NCBI RefSeq assembly: GCF_014633365.1
Contig: NC_068343.1
Span: forward strand, 25,513,307-25,577,306
Length of the DNA stretch: 64,000 nt
From: Diospyros lotus
Taxonomy: Eukaryota > Streptophyta > Magnoliopsida > Ericales > Ebenaceae
Direction: 5' to 3'
Below, one piece after another: positions 1 through 11,637 of this stretch. Within the stretch, counting starts at the first letter, position 1. Every line of letters begins with the position of its first letter. A program made the position numbers and the translations under genes. The notes beneath the pieces are model-generated. The model saw only the letters and a list, made by a program, of their open reading frames with translations, was not told the DNA's origin and did not search any database.

Positions 1-1063
1 AAAAACTCGATTTCCTTTGCCACTATGGATTTCTATCCACCATTCATCATAGTGCTTTTAAGCTCTCCTCGTCGGGTCTGACTACCGACAACTTTACCCG
101 ATTCTGCAGGTCTATTTGGCATACTAAACCGTAGTCAAAACCTCTATTGACTAGGTCTCCTTATCATTCCTTTACGATCGATACGACCCATCAACCAACT
201 CTTTCCTTTTCAGTACCCGAACTTTACTTTGAGTTAAGACTACCATTTCAGAACTCATCGGTCAAGCCTTTGGACCAGTCATGCTCCACTACCTGAAATC
301 TCATATCGAGAATCCACTGACTCTCACATTTCGTTCTTCAGATCCAGTTGACTATCGGCACCCAACCATTAAATTAGTTCTTTCTAAGTACTACTCTTTC
401 CGTCAGCCGGCACACAACTCTCATCATCACCCCCATCATATGGTAGGTTTACTCCTACATCATATGTCGACCCTCACACGGGTACGTCCCGGGTGAAAAC
501 TACATGGTCTCATTGTAGTCCTCTAAGAACTATCATTCATGTCGCTGCCATGAGTCTAACTCCTTCTATAATAACATTCTTTCTAGGCCTTCATCATGGC
601 CTAGTGATTCCATCACCTCATAGGTAGCGCCTACACAGCTCACGAGCATGCATCTTTTCTTTCCATTTCATACGTCAGGTAGCTTTCCCTTTGAGCCACC
701 CAACATTTCCATCTCATGATTCCATTGCCATACTAGACACTGAGGTATTCTATTCCTCGAGTCTTGCACCATTCGTCGTGTCACCTATTCCCAAAATGAC
801 TATAAACCCCAATGCAATCCTTAAATAGGACACACAATCTATATTCAATCCATCTCATTTCGGTTCATGAGGCTTCCAGCCTCTATCAATCACAGCTAGT
901 GGCACATCTCGCATCTTAGACCATTGGAATTTAGACCTCCCCACAAGGTACAGACCCTACTAGTTGCCCCAAATCTTCAGCATCTGATCGTCTCCTTAGC
1001 AGTTCACTAAGCAAATTAGACCCTGGGTCCCAGACCCCCGTCCCATCGAAGGGCGTGCCACTA
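1..1063 (-). mobile_element. Internal-region remnant of a minus-strand gypsy-type LTR element (element C1)
   Basis: No convincing coding frame survives. On the minus strand the segment around 930-1060 matches two other elements in the window: the internal region of element C2 (about 23220-23350, same strand) and of element A (about 37208-37290, plus strand). All share a block reading approximately LSELLRRRSDAEDL in C1. This places the segment inside an LTR element of the same broad family. The rest of the internal region lies beyond the left window edge. The boundary with the LTR is put near 1064 by a TG dinucleotide and by comparison with related LTR lengths, but no primer-binding site is readable there, so the edge is tentative. 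Confidence 0.5.
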
Positions 1064-3210
1064 TGTTGGGGCCCATTGTATACATACATATTCCCTTTCC
1101 TTATAAATTTCTCATACATTAAATGCCGTATGTCAAAGGGAAACCCCCCAGCAAATCATTAACAATGCGAAAACAATAATCGAAACCTGATATGGTACAT
1201 AATCAACTCACTATATTTAAATCAATATAAAAATTCGTACCATATATTACCATCATATCCTCAAATACATAAATACATTAGGACACGTTTCTCGAGATAA
1301 CATCTAAACACCCTAGGTGCAAATCATATGAAACCTCGAATACATAGCCATTACTTTTCTCATCTGAAACATATATGGATAGATAAATTTTTGGAACCAT
1401 CTGTTGAATCCATCGGCCACGCCATCACGTGCCGTCATATCTCAACCTGCTTCTTGCTTAAATTGCAAGTCTCAACTAGAACGTTGAATGTTCCAGGGGC
1501 ATAACCCATTAGAAGATGAAACTTCAAGTGAGGGTCCAAAAACATATATATGAATGCATGATGCAATAACATGAATAACATTTGCCCTTAGTGTAACTTC
1601 CCTGGCCTGCAAGCCTGGCTAGGAATTCAAGGCAAATCTCGAACCTCAATAGGATAAGCCTAACGTTATTCCCTCAACGTTCTTGGGGAATTACGGCTAC
1701 ACTCTAGGGGTGACATCCTATTCTCATGCACAAATATTAATATGACAATAATATCGTATCATGCAAATATCACGACTTTCAATGCAATATGACAAAATGA
1801 GCATTGCATTCATAAATAGCATGCATTTAAACAATCATATAATAAATATAAGTTCTTGTGAAAAAATCACTCACCAAATCATACTTAGGATAGGAAAACT
1901 CACATTTTGAGATAAACTTGCATTTTCTCGAAAAGCGTGAATTGCCTCAATATGCATGCCCCGCCTCGATTCTCGTGCCAACTTTCAAAAGTTGCACCCA
2001 TCACATCATCTCGATTTCCTCAAACATGAAAATGATATTTTATTACTAAATATCTCAATATTCCATTTATTTTCTTTTTTCCTTCATTTTTCCTTTTAAA
2101 AAAATTCCAATAAATACCTCGGGACCATTTCCTCAAATCTATCTTCACAACAATTCATTATATGCTATGAAATTCAAAGGAAAAATACTGAACTTACCCG
2201 AATATTGCGTTTTCACGTAAAACAAGGATGTTTGATGCTAAAATCGAGATCTCGAGAACTCCAAATCCAAATCTTTTTTTACAGGACCTAGATCTCGATT
2301 TTAGAGGAATTTAGAATTTTTTTTCATAATTTTTGGAGCCCGGACGTGGCCTCACGCGCCCCCACTCGCGAGGCCTAGCTGGGGTGTGCAGTGCACGCGC
2401 CGGTCATCTTCTTCCTCCAATTCCACCGCAGCAGCGCCATGCTCTAGTTTAATTGCGAGTTCTCCTTCTTCTGACCTCCGATTAACCTCCCGTTTGAACC
2501 TACGGTTTCCCCTTTTCATCCTTTACAAGATGATACCAAAAAATCCCACAAACCAAGCCATTTTCAGACTGCTCAAGCTCATTTTCTGGCTAATCTCGTT
2601 TTTCCAACGAGGCTTTGGATCTCCATCATCTCTCAACCAAAATGGTTCAAACTTACTAGAAATGATCTACATCTCATGGGCTTCAAAAGACCCTTATTTT
2701 GGACATCCAATTCGTTCATTAACATGGCCGATTTGAAGCTCCAAAAACCCTAACTTTCGGCTACTTATGAACGCCTATTTATAGGCATTTTCGAGCTACC
2801 AAAAGCCTTTGGCCGAGCAACACATTGCCTTAAGAGCTTCACCCACCCCTGGATCGACCTTAAATGAGCCTTGACTGACCAAAAAAACAAGTTGCAGGGG
2901 CATCATTGCGCAACTAGCAAGCTGGTCGATTTTTCTTCGAAATCCGACCGTTATGATGACTGTTTTCGACTAACCTCTTTACAAAAGTTGGTCTCTCAAC
3001 CAAGCCTTGTACAACCCCATGGTTGGATTGGTTGAAATCAACGACCAGAGACCTGATGGTCGAATCCTATTGGCCAAACTTTGAAAAATTACAGTTTGGC
3101 CCCTTAACTTTTGGGTTATCTCATTTTGGTCCATTTTACTTAACCCCTGAACTTTTCATAATTTCATTTAAGACCCTCAAGTCTTAAAACATCATTTTGA
3201 CCCCTGAAGA
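1064..3210 (-). repeat. Promoter-distal part of the 5' LTR of gypsy element C1
   Basis: In minus orientation this LTR starts at 14741, runs to 14284, is interrupted by the copia element 3211-14283, and resumes at 3210. Support comes from similarity to the C2 LTR (20662-22238). Text around 3080-3210 (light-purine runs such as 'cattttgacccctgaaga') continues at 14284 exactly as the uninterrupted C2 LTR does near 21780. The block near 1485-1570 also matches the outer solo LTR near 45510-45600. Total length without the insertion is about 2.6 kb, like the other solo LTRs here (2.4-2.6 kb). The distal edge is uncertain. Confidence 0.6.
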
Positions 3211-4694
3211 TGTTGGAACGGGTAGGTGCTATGGCACACACCAAGAGTGGGGGTGAATTGGTTATTTTAAAAACTTAATTGATAGAACTTGAAAAACTTT
3301 TTGATAGAGATTGAGGTTTTAGAGTTTTAAAGCGTAAAGCATAAAAATGACAAATGAATAAAGATAATTATATTAACCAAGTGAGGAATAATGAAATGCT
3401 TGGAAAGATAAATATATCAAAGAACACAAGCACAAGAAAACACAAGGATTTATAGTGGTTCGGCTTAACCCAAGCCTAATCCACTACCTTAGCTTCTCAT
3501 TAAGGATTTTTCAAACCATCCACTAAAACCCTCTACTTAAATCAAGTAGGTCCTCTAGTCCGTGACTAGGAAAAACTTACAAACCTCCCAATATAATGGG
3601 CCCTTTAGCTTACTCTAGGACAATTACAGTAATCATGAAAATGAGAGTCTAAGAGTACAAACTCTTAGTTACAAGCTCTCTCCAACTGATAAATTTAGGC
3701 TTACAATGAATGTAACAGTGTATACAAAGCCTCAGAAATGTAAATATAGTGAGATAAGATATTGATCGCTCGATGTAAAAATGAAAGCTTGGTGGTTGAA
3801 GATATTAAATGTTTTCCAACAACCTTCAATCGATTCTCCCAACCCATATTTATAGTTGATGGTAGATAGATCCAAAAATCCGACCGTTGTGGTGGTTGGG
3901 TAAGCATTAAATGTGCCAAAAACTAGCTGTTATAAGTTTCTGCAAAAGATATAGTCGACGGAAGAAAATGCATAGTTGACTATTTTTACAAGTAAAACAA
4001 AACATAGTCGACAAACAAGAAAGTATAGTCGACTATCTTCTAACACAAATTTTCCATAGTCGACAGACATAAACATAGTCGACAGATGCAAAAATATGAA
4101 GAGGATTTTGAATTTTATGAACAAAAATAGTCGACAGATGAAAATCCATAGTCGACTATCCTTACCTGATAGTCGACAGATGCAAAAACATAGTCGACAG
4201 ATGCAAAAATATGAAGAGGATTTTGAATTTTATGAACAAAAATAGTCGACAGATGAAAATCCATAGTCGACTATCCTTACCTGATAGTCGACAGATGCAA
4301 AAATAGTCGACAGAAGCCTTAAATAGTCGATAGATCAAATCAGTATAGTCGACTATTCTTATGCATAGTTGAATATCCTTAACAGCATAGTCGACTATTT
4401 TCAGACATAGTCAACAGAATGAACCACATAGTCGACTATCCATTTTGAAAAAATAAAAACTTAACAAATTCTCATTTCGATTCTTTTGAAAGCAAGTTGA
4501 GATTATCAAATATATATTTTGAAACAAATCACACTCAACCATACTCAATATTTCTTCTATAGGTTTTCATACCTTCTTTTAAAACTCATATATTAAAAAT
4601 TCATTTTCTCATTCACAAAATCCATATAGTAGAGATTGATTTTCATATAATCATTATGAAAACCACTATTTTATTATCTAAGTGTAAAATATCA
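3211..4694 (-). repeat. 3' LTR of the SIRE-like copia element
   Basis: The LTR is 1484 bp and is paired with 12960-14283 (1324 bp). Much of the length difference is explained by a 115-bp tandem duplication (4074-4188 and 4189-4303) present once in the other LTR. It contains a dense cluster of the palindrome TAGTCGACTA and variants. The ends are TG (3211) and CA (4693-4694). Confidence 0.9.
3953..4440. repeat. Cluster of TAGTCGAC palindromic repeats inside the LTR
   Basis: About 20 copies by eye of atagtcgac, alternating between the full palindrome atagtcgactat and the half-site form atagtcgacagatg, are spread over roughly 490 bp. The other LTR has a shorter version at about 13690-14030. Spacing is irregular (about 20-40 bp) and several copies show a C-to-T or G-to-A change that breaks the palindrome. 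The role is unknown; possibilities are an enhancer-type array or simple expansion by slippage. Confidence 0.85.
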
Positions 4695-4711
4695 ATCTCC
4701 CCCTTTTTGAT
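4695..4711 (-). other. Polypurine tract of the SIRE-like copia element
   Basis: On the minus strand the sequence just before the 3' LTR reads aaaagggggagat, a typical copia plus-strand priming site. Confidence 0.85.
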
Positions 4712-6178
4712 GATGACAAAACAAGTATGAAAATCAATGAATTCATCATTTTATCTCCCCCTTTTTGTCAAAATCAAAAAGATTAACTACGCCCCCTTTT
4801 TGGAATACACTGAGAGCATAAAAAAGAGACACCCCCTTAAACCAAATCTTTTCAATAGAACTGAATTAGAGATAAACATAACCAAGTAAAGATAGTTTTA
4901 AGAACTAGAGATAGCTCCCCCTTAAGATGACATTATTAATAAAAGAAAATTTGAGCACATGCCATATACATAAACCTTTCTCATGAGATGCCAAAACAAA
5001 TTTCATACATATTGCATACTCATGATCACATTAGAGCCGATCTATATCTTTCCATATAATCACTCACATTTAAACAGTCAAAGCGCAAGATCAATTGCAT
5101 AGCCATACATCATATTATAGGCATATACATCAAATGATCAATATAGGAGTAAAAAAAAATCATTTCAAGCAAATAGAAAGACTCTCTTTGAAAAAGACTC
5201 CCCCTTAAACTTATACGGGAGGTTTTAAGATATAGAGACATTTTTCATATAAAAATGGAATAGCAATTTGTCTCAATTCAAATGATTTTTGCAAGAGTAA
5301 AATATGACAATGATCATAAATTTGAGGAATGAACCACATGCACTCATATATATATATATATATATATGTTCAAAGAATAAGTGGTCATCCAAAAACATAG
5401 ATCTAAACAAGTTATGGCGGATTTAATGCAAGACATATTAAGGATAGGCTTTAAGAACATATATTTGTCTTTTGATAATCTTAGCCATACTTGTAATTAC
5501 ATAGGATCATTACATATAGATAACTTCAAGAAGCAAGATGATCTTTTAGCAAATAAAGCTTGATTTCATACTCAAGTAATCATTTGTCACATAAAGATAA
5601 TCAAGCTATTTCATATAAGAAAAATAGCATTATAAATTATTCAAGACATGAATACTATATGCCATCAAAAATATATCATTTATCAATTTTTTGAGATCTA
5701 AGAGATTGATGGCGAAGCCCTTTGATTTAACCAATGATAGATTTGAGAGACATGAAAGATCGAAACTTCTTCAGATAAAATCACTTGAACTTAAGGATTG
5801 ATAGGGATTTATCTAGAGTTTGATTTCCAATAGATTTGGACATGATACCATTTGATATTTTCTTTTTGAGCAAGATTCCTTGAATTTTTGCTAGGGCTAT
5901 AGCATTTGTATTGGCACATTTGATTTGGAATATTGTGGGGATTTATGCCATAGTCTTTTTGTTCCATTCATAGGATTCGAGCAACTATATAATCACTTTA
6001 AGTGAATGAGAATGGAATGGAAATTCACTTCCTTCTAAACAAAGACACTGGGAATTTTCTTATAACTTGTCTTGGATCACTTGTGATTCAAGGCATAATC
6101 ATTAAAGTACCCAAAAACATGACATTCAATCATATATTTAATGCCTTTATAAGAGATGAAGCCATAGGTACCATATCC
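4712..6178. other. Non-coding interior of the SIRE-like element
   Basis: This is AT-rich sequence between the PPT and the CACTA insertion. It has several short runs of cccccttttt near 4745-4800 and a (TA)n run near 5350. Frames are short and match no domain I recognise. SIRE-type elements often carry an env-like or untranslated region between pol and the 3' LTR; this may be its decayed remains. Confidence 0.5.
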
Positions 6179-6197
6179 CACTACAAGAAAAATCAGT

Positions 6198-6785
6198 TTT
6201 AGTGACGGAAAAATTCGTCACTAAAAACATAAAATCCGTCACTAAATTTTTCTGTGACGGGGTAAAATCCGTCACTAAAGGGGGCGTGACAGAATTTTAG
6301 TGACGGGGTGAGTGCTACCCGTCGCAGATCTGTGACGGGATAGCAATTCCGTCACAGACCTGTGACGGGGCAGTTCTACCCGTCACAAATCTGTGACGGG
6401 GGAAGTGCTGCCCGTCACAGATCTGTGACGGGGAAGTACTGCCCGTCACAGATTTGTGACGGGGATTCCCGTCACAAATCTGTGACGGGGAACTGTCCAT
6501 CACAAATCTGTGACGGATATGACAAGCCGTCACAGATTTGTGACGGGAAGTACTGCCCCGTCACAGATCTATGACGGGCGCTACCCGTCACAAACATTCT
6601 TAAAATAAAAAAATAATTAAAACGAACAATTTGTGACGGGTAGTACCCCCATCACAGATCTGCGACGGGAGTACCCGTCACAAATATTCTTAAATATAAA
6701 AAAAATAATATTGAATAAATAATATTATTTAAAAATAATAAAATTAATATGATCAATCTGCGACGGGACAACCGTCGCAGATATT
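6198..6785. repeat. Left subterminal repeat array of the CACTA element
   Basis: Many copies of (t)gtgacggg and its complement cccgtcaca occur, often as inverted pairs separated by short AT-rich or variable linkers such as gcagttcta. In CACTA elements such repeats bind the TNPA-type protein and are needed for excision. The array thins out after about 6785. Confidence 0.9.
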
Positions 6786-7277
6786 TTTTAAATAAAAAAA
6801 TAATTTTGAAAAAAAATATTAAATTAATATTAATATTTTAAATCAATAATATATTTTTATGAAATTAATATATTTTTAATTTCAAAAAATATATTTTTAA
6901 TTTTTAAATTTATAAAATTAAAATTTATATTTATTAAAATTAAAATTAAAATTAAAATTTTCTTTTATAAGAATAAAAAAATTTAAAATAACAAGAATTT
7001 TTTTAAAAATTTAAATAAAATATTAAAAATAACATTAAATAAAATTAATATTACCCACATTCATATTAAAAATAAAACAAATTTAACATTAATTTTTTAA
7101 ATAGAATTATCTAATTTATTTCATATGTTAGTTTTAAAATTTTTAATTAAAATTTTATTTATTATTTATTATTTATTATTTTTTATATTTTAAATAGAAT
7201 TCTTTTATATTTTTAATAGAATTTTTTTAATTTTTTAATGTATACACATAAATATTTTCTTATGACAATAAGAAAAT

Positions 7278-7391
7278 ATTAAGTTTATTTTTAGTATATA
7301 AACTTAAAATATTTTATTAAGTTTATTTTTAGTATATAAACTTAAAATATTTTATTAAGTTTATTTTTAGTATATAAACTTAAAATATTAA
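7278..7391. repeat. Three tandem 38-bp units inside the CACTA element
   Basis: The unit starts attaagtttatttttag and repeats at 7278, 7316 and 7354. Each unit contains an internal inverted repeat (taagttta / ataaactta), so the block can fold into AT hairpins. Degenerate further copies continue to about 7480. Confidence 0.8.
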
Positions 7392-8069
7392 GAAAATATT
7401 TTTAGTATATAAACTTAATATTTTTAGAAAATATTAAGTTTCTTAAAATATATGCTTTCTTAAATAGTAAGTTTATTTTTAGTATATAATTTTTTACGTA
7501 TTTTATTTAAAATTACAATATTTTTCATTAAAAATATATCTAAACTTAAAAATAAAAAAATAAACATTATTTACACATGCACGAGTTTTCTAGTCCAATT
7601 ATTACATATCAAAATAACTAAATAATTAATTAGTTGTAGTTTAATTATTTAATTAAGCATTACAAATAATATAAACAATTAAACTAAAACTAAACTAATT
7701 AATATAAAATTAAACTGCTAAACTAACACAAAAATAATAACTACAAATAAACTAACACAAAAATAAAATAACTACAACTAAACTAACACAAATAAATTAT
7801 AATTAAACTAACATAATATAATTAAAACTAAAACAAAATAAAAAACATAAAATACTTAGCTTGAGAGCACCGAAGATAACTGAAGAAGAAGAAGAACCAA
7901 GAAGATTGTGAAGAACCAAGGAGACAAAGAGACTGTGAAGAAGAAGAAGAACCAAGGAAACTGTGAAGAAGAAGAAAAATCGAGACAGTGAGAGAAAGGG
8001 AGGGGGGCCGTTCAAAGGTGTGGAGGAAGAGTGGGAGGGAAAGGGGGGCGGGGGTTATTTTAAAGGAAC

Positions 8070-8531
8070 GACTGCGACGGGGAGTCAGTCCCCGTCACAG
8101 AACTGTGACGGGGCGTCAGTCCCGTCGCAAAACTGTGACGGGACTGACAAGTCCTGTCGCAGTTCTGCGACGGGGCGTCAGTCCCCGTCACAAAACTGTG
8201 ACGGGGCATCAGTCCCGTCGCAATTCTGTGATGGGGCGTCAGTCCCCGTCGCAGAACTACGACGGGACTGACATGTCCCGTCGCAGAACTGTGACGGAAC
8301 ATCAGTCCCTATTTTTGAGATTATTTTTCGTCATTATTTTGTGACGGGATACACTATCCTGTCACTGATTTGAGACGGAAATAGATATCCCGTCCCAATT
8401 TTGTGACGGTAATTTCAGACCGTTACTAAACCACTTTAGTGACGTCTTTCCATCACTAAACCCATCACAAATTAGTGACGGGAGCATCCTCGTCACAAAA
8501 CTCGTCACTAAAACTAATTTTTCTTGTAGTG
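8070..8531. repeat. Right subterminal repeat array of the CACTA element
   Basis: Repeated ctgtgacggggcgtcagt-type units in both orientations mirror the left array, with cgtcagtcccgtcgca and gtgacgggactgaca variants. The array runs into the right terminal inverted repeat at 8500-8531. Confidence 0.9.
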
Positions 8532-8534
8532 TCC

Positions 8535-9890
8535 TAAACTTAGGATTATAACTTAGGATTATTTTATAGAGAGATCTACAATAAGCAAGATGATCCTTTA
8601 ATTTTTAAAAACAAAGTATGTATTAGAATAATTTCTTACTCAAGCAATACATGAGAGTAAATACTAATTAGCCCAATAAGCATACATGCATGTCATATTA
8701 TAGCCAAAATGCAAAAACAAGCTTGGCTTTTGACAATTTAGATCACAAGATTTTTGTATATTTTCAAGGGATATAAGATTTTGCATATCACACACAATTT
8801 AAAGATGAATCATTAAGAAATTTGGAAGGATGGATTGAAACTCTACAAACATTTCCCAGTTAATCTACTTTGGAACCAATGATTGAGATAAGAAGCATGC
8901 CATATGGAAGACATCTTTTGTTTGAAGTGAATGCTCTAATCATTTAAAAAAAAAATGGAATTGTAAACAATATCTCCTTTTATAGATAGAAAACAATTAA
9001 AGGTGTTAGGGGTATTTCAATATAAAGATCTAATGGCATCTTCATAAATGATTCTATGGAGTGTAAGAAAGTATTTCCAAACAATTTTTTCTAGATTAAT
9101 TGTATATGAAAAATCTAGAGAGTCTAAGAAAATCATATGTAAGAACTCTTCCTAGTAAATGTTTTAATCACACAATATATCAAGATGCAATCATCCCTAG
9201 TTCACTTATCTTAGGATTGGATTGTAATCTGGCATATAAGTATACACTAAACATGATATTCATCCTACTAGCTATCAAATATAGCAATGGTCCAATCATA
9301 TTTCTATATAGCTTATTTTCCACCATTTGGCATATCCCATATTTGTTTAGGCTTGATGTACTATTCTTTTGAGATGCAACTTTTCAAAAATATTAAATTT
9401 CTTAAGAATATGTAATTTTTTGCTTAGACATAAGGATCCGTTCATCTTCTTTATACTATACTTATCTCAAGTTCCCTTTGCATTAGATTGGCAACTTTGA
9501 TTCCATAGGGATTTATTTGAGGATTTAAAAAAAAAAATGTTATCTACATAGATTATTTGTAGATTCATAAAATGTCCTTACTATGAGGCTTAGAGTAATG
9601 TTATATCTATTTGACCTCTTTTAGATTTTTCCTCCAGAATAAACTTGTTAGGACTTTCATGTCATGACTTAGGGGCTTGTTTTCAACAATATAGTGCCTT
9701 GGAGAGTTTGAGCACATAATTCTCATATTGAGGATTCTTAAGATTGGGAGTTTGTTCCACATACACTTCCTTATTTATAACCACTTAAAGACACTCTTGA
9801 CATTCTCTTGATGAACTCAAAGGATTTGTGGCATGCTAATGCCAACAACATTCTTATGGATTCTAAACTTGCTACGGGAGCCTAGGTTTC
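8535..9890. other. AT-rich interior of the SIRE-like element, no gene seen
   Basis: This is the continuation of the copia interior to the right of the CACTA insertion. Short frames (for example a 90-residue frame at 9100-9372) match nothing I recognise and lie on the non-coding strand of the element. Confidence 0.5.
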
Positions 9891-9899
9891 ATCATGATC

Positions 9900-11400
9900 T
9901 TTTCCTTTTTCTTGACTATACCCTTAAGCTACTAATCTAGCTCTATTATAATTTTGTTTATAAGCACCCTTTTGGTTACTATGATTGGGTGATCCTTAGG
10001 TCTTGGAACCAATTGCATACGCCACTTCTTTCAAATTTATTTAACCCTTCTTGCATAGTCATAAACCAATTTTCATCAATTAGAGCTTCCTTAATGTTTT
10101 TGGGTTCTATTTGAGAAATGACAAGCTACATATTTTCTCTCTTGAAAATGATGATTTTCTCTTTTCATGAGCTACATTTTCTTCATTAAGCATTTAAACA
10201 TAATATCATTTGATAGATTTGATTCCTTTGATCTAATGAGAAATTTTCAAATCTTTGTCCTAATTCTTTATCACCACCTTCCTTGGGTTTTGGAACTTCA
10301 ACCCTTACATAATTAACTATAACTAGAATAAATTCTTCTACTGTTAGAGTTCTTTTGATATATACCCTATATGCTTTACTTTGAGTAGAATATTCTAAGA
10401 AAATTCTTTCCTAACTCTTAGCATCAAATTTTTTTTTTTTTAAAGAGTTTTTACCACTGTTAAGAATAAAGCATGTACTACCAAAAAACATGAAAATATG
10501 GAATATTTGGTTTATAACTCACAGGGGTTTTCTTTAAGATAGGCTTTATAGAAATCCTATTCAACATATAGCATGAGGTGTTAATGGCTTAGACTAAAAA
10601 GGAATTTTATCACATAGCACAATTCTTAGCCATTTATTGTAAATATCTATTTTTCTTTTCAACTACCTCATTTTGTTCTAACACTAGAAAATTCTGACCA
10701 ATATCATTTTTCTTCACAATAGTGCTTGAATTGTTCATTTCAAAATATCCCCATATTCACTTTCTAATTTTTGAAATACACATACTTTTATCTTTTGAAA
10801 ATATTTCAAATGGGCTAAATGTTTCACTCTTAGATATAAGAAATATTATCAGGTGAACCTAGAGTAATCATTCATAATAACTAGCATATATTATTTTTCA
10901 CCTAAGTTTAGAGTTCTCATAGGACCACAAATATCTAAATAAAGTGAAGTTAGAGACCTAGAGATTGTGACTCTGTTGTTAGGCTTAAATAACATATTTA
11001 TTTGTTAGCCTTTCATGCATGCCTCACAAATATTTTTCATATTTAAGCTTTAGGAAATTTCTCAACAAGCTCATGTTTGGATAGATTATAGAAGCATAAT
11101 CATATTTGCATGACTTAGTTCATTATGCCATAGATAAATAGATGGGAGATGAAAGATACTAGGCATTTCTCTTATACTGGATGAGAATAAGTCTATGTAC
11201 AATTTCTATCATGTTTTCTATGATCTTCATTTCATTTGCTTTGAGACAAGATATTGCACATGAATTAGCATTAAAGCCTACTTATGCTAATTAGGAACAT
11301 CTATCAAGGAAGCATTTTCTAGCATATATCAATAAACTTCATTTTGCCTTTACTCATAAGCATATATCACAACACTATAATTCTCCTTTATTAATTAAGA
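9900..11400 (-). pseudogene. Decayed copia integrase / integrase-RT junction
   Basis: In minus translation there are remnants in the expected order downstream of gag. Near 11000-11030 there is a CEACMKGK-like GAG-pre motif residue pattern. Near 10620-10790 there is a pattern resembling FQKLESEYG followed by QQN..VERKN (the integrase core before its catalytic glutamate). Near 10330-10410 there is a block like YSTxSKAYRVY (the region that follows integrase in copia pol). Frames are broken by many stops and shifts, so no protein can be made. The exact edges are uncertain. Confidence 0.55.
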
Positions 11401-11637
11401 TCTTTAACAAGATCATAGAAGCAAACTTATAACTCAAGATCATCAAAACTTATAAACACAAAGAGTTTAGGGAAAGAAAGATACCACCAAGATTTTAATT
11501 AATAAAATCTTTCTTACACTTGGTTGGAAAAATAAGGAGTGATCTTCTTGTTCACTTCCTCTTTCCTTCATGCTTGATTCATCCATAAAGATTTTTCTTT
11601 GAGATATATTTAGATGACAAGCAACCTGCAGAAGTAA

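Larger units (their letters stand above)
6179..8531. mobile_element. Non-autonomous CACTA (En/Spm) transposon
   Basis: The element begins CACTACAAGAAAAATCAG and ends with the inverted counterpart (...aatttttcttgtagtg), flanked by a perfect 3-bp target duplication tcc (6176-6178, 8532-8534). Both ends carry dense subterminal repeats built on GTGACGGG/CCCGTCAC. The 2.35-kb interior is extremely AT-rich with no transposase (TNPD/TNPA) frame. Short frames within the subterminal arrays translate to repeated PSQICDG-like strings and are repeat artefacts, not genes. A transposase would have to come from another copy. Confidence 0.93.

Noticed and set aside
2386..2736. 116-codon plus-strand frame
   Set aside because: It is antisense to gypsy LTR C1; the homologous part of C2 (20960-21360) does not conserve the frame.
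6198..6600. Regularly spaced repeats that could be read as a CRISPR array
   Set aside because: Copies occur in both orientations with irregular spacing and lie between CACTA terminal repeats with a target duplication in a plant genome, so they are subterminal repeats.
7963..8344. Open frames of 80-118 codons with repeated GASVPSQ-like strings
   Set aside because: They translate the CACTA subterminal repeats; overlapping frames on both strands show the same artefact.
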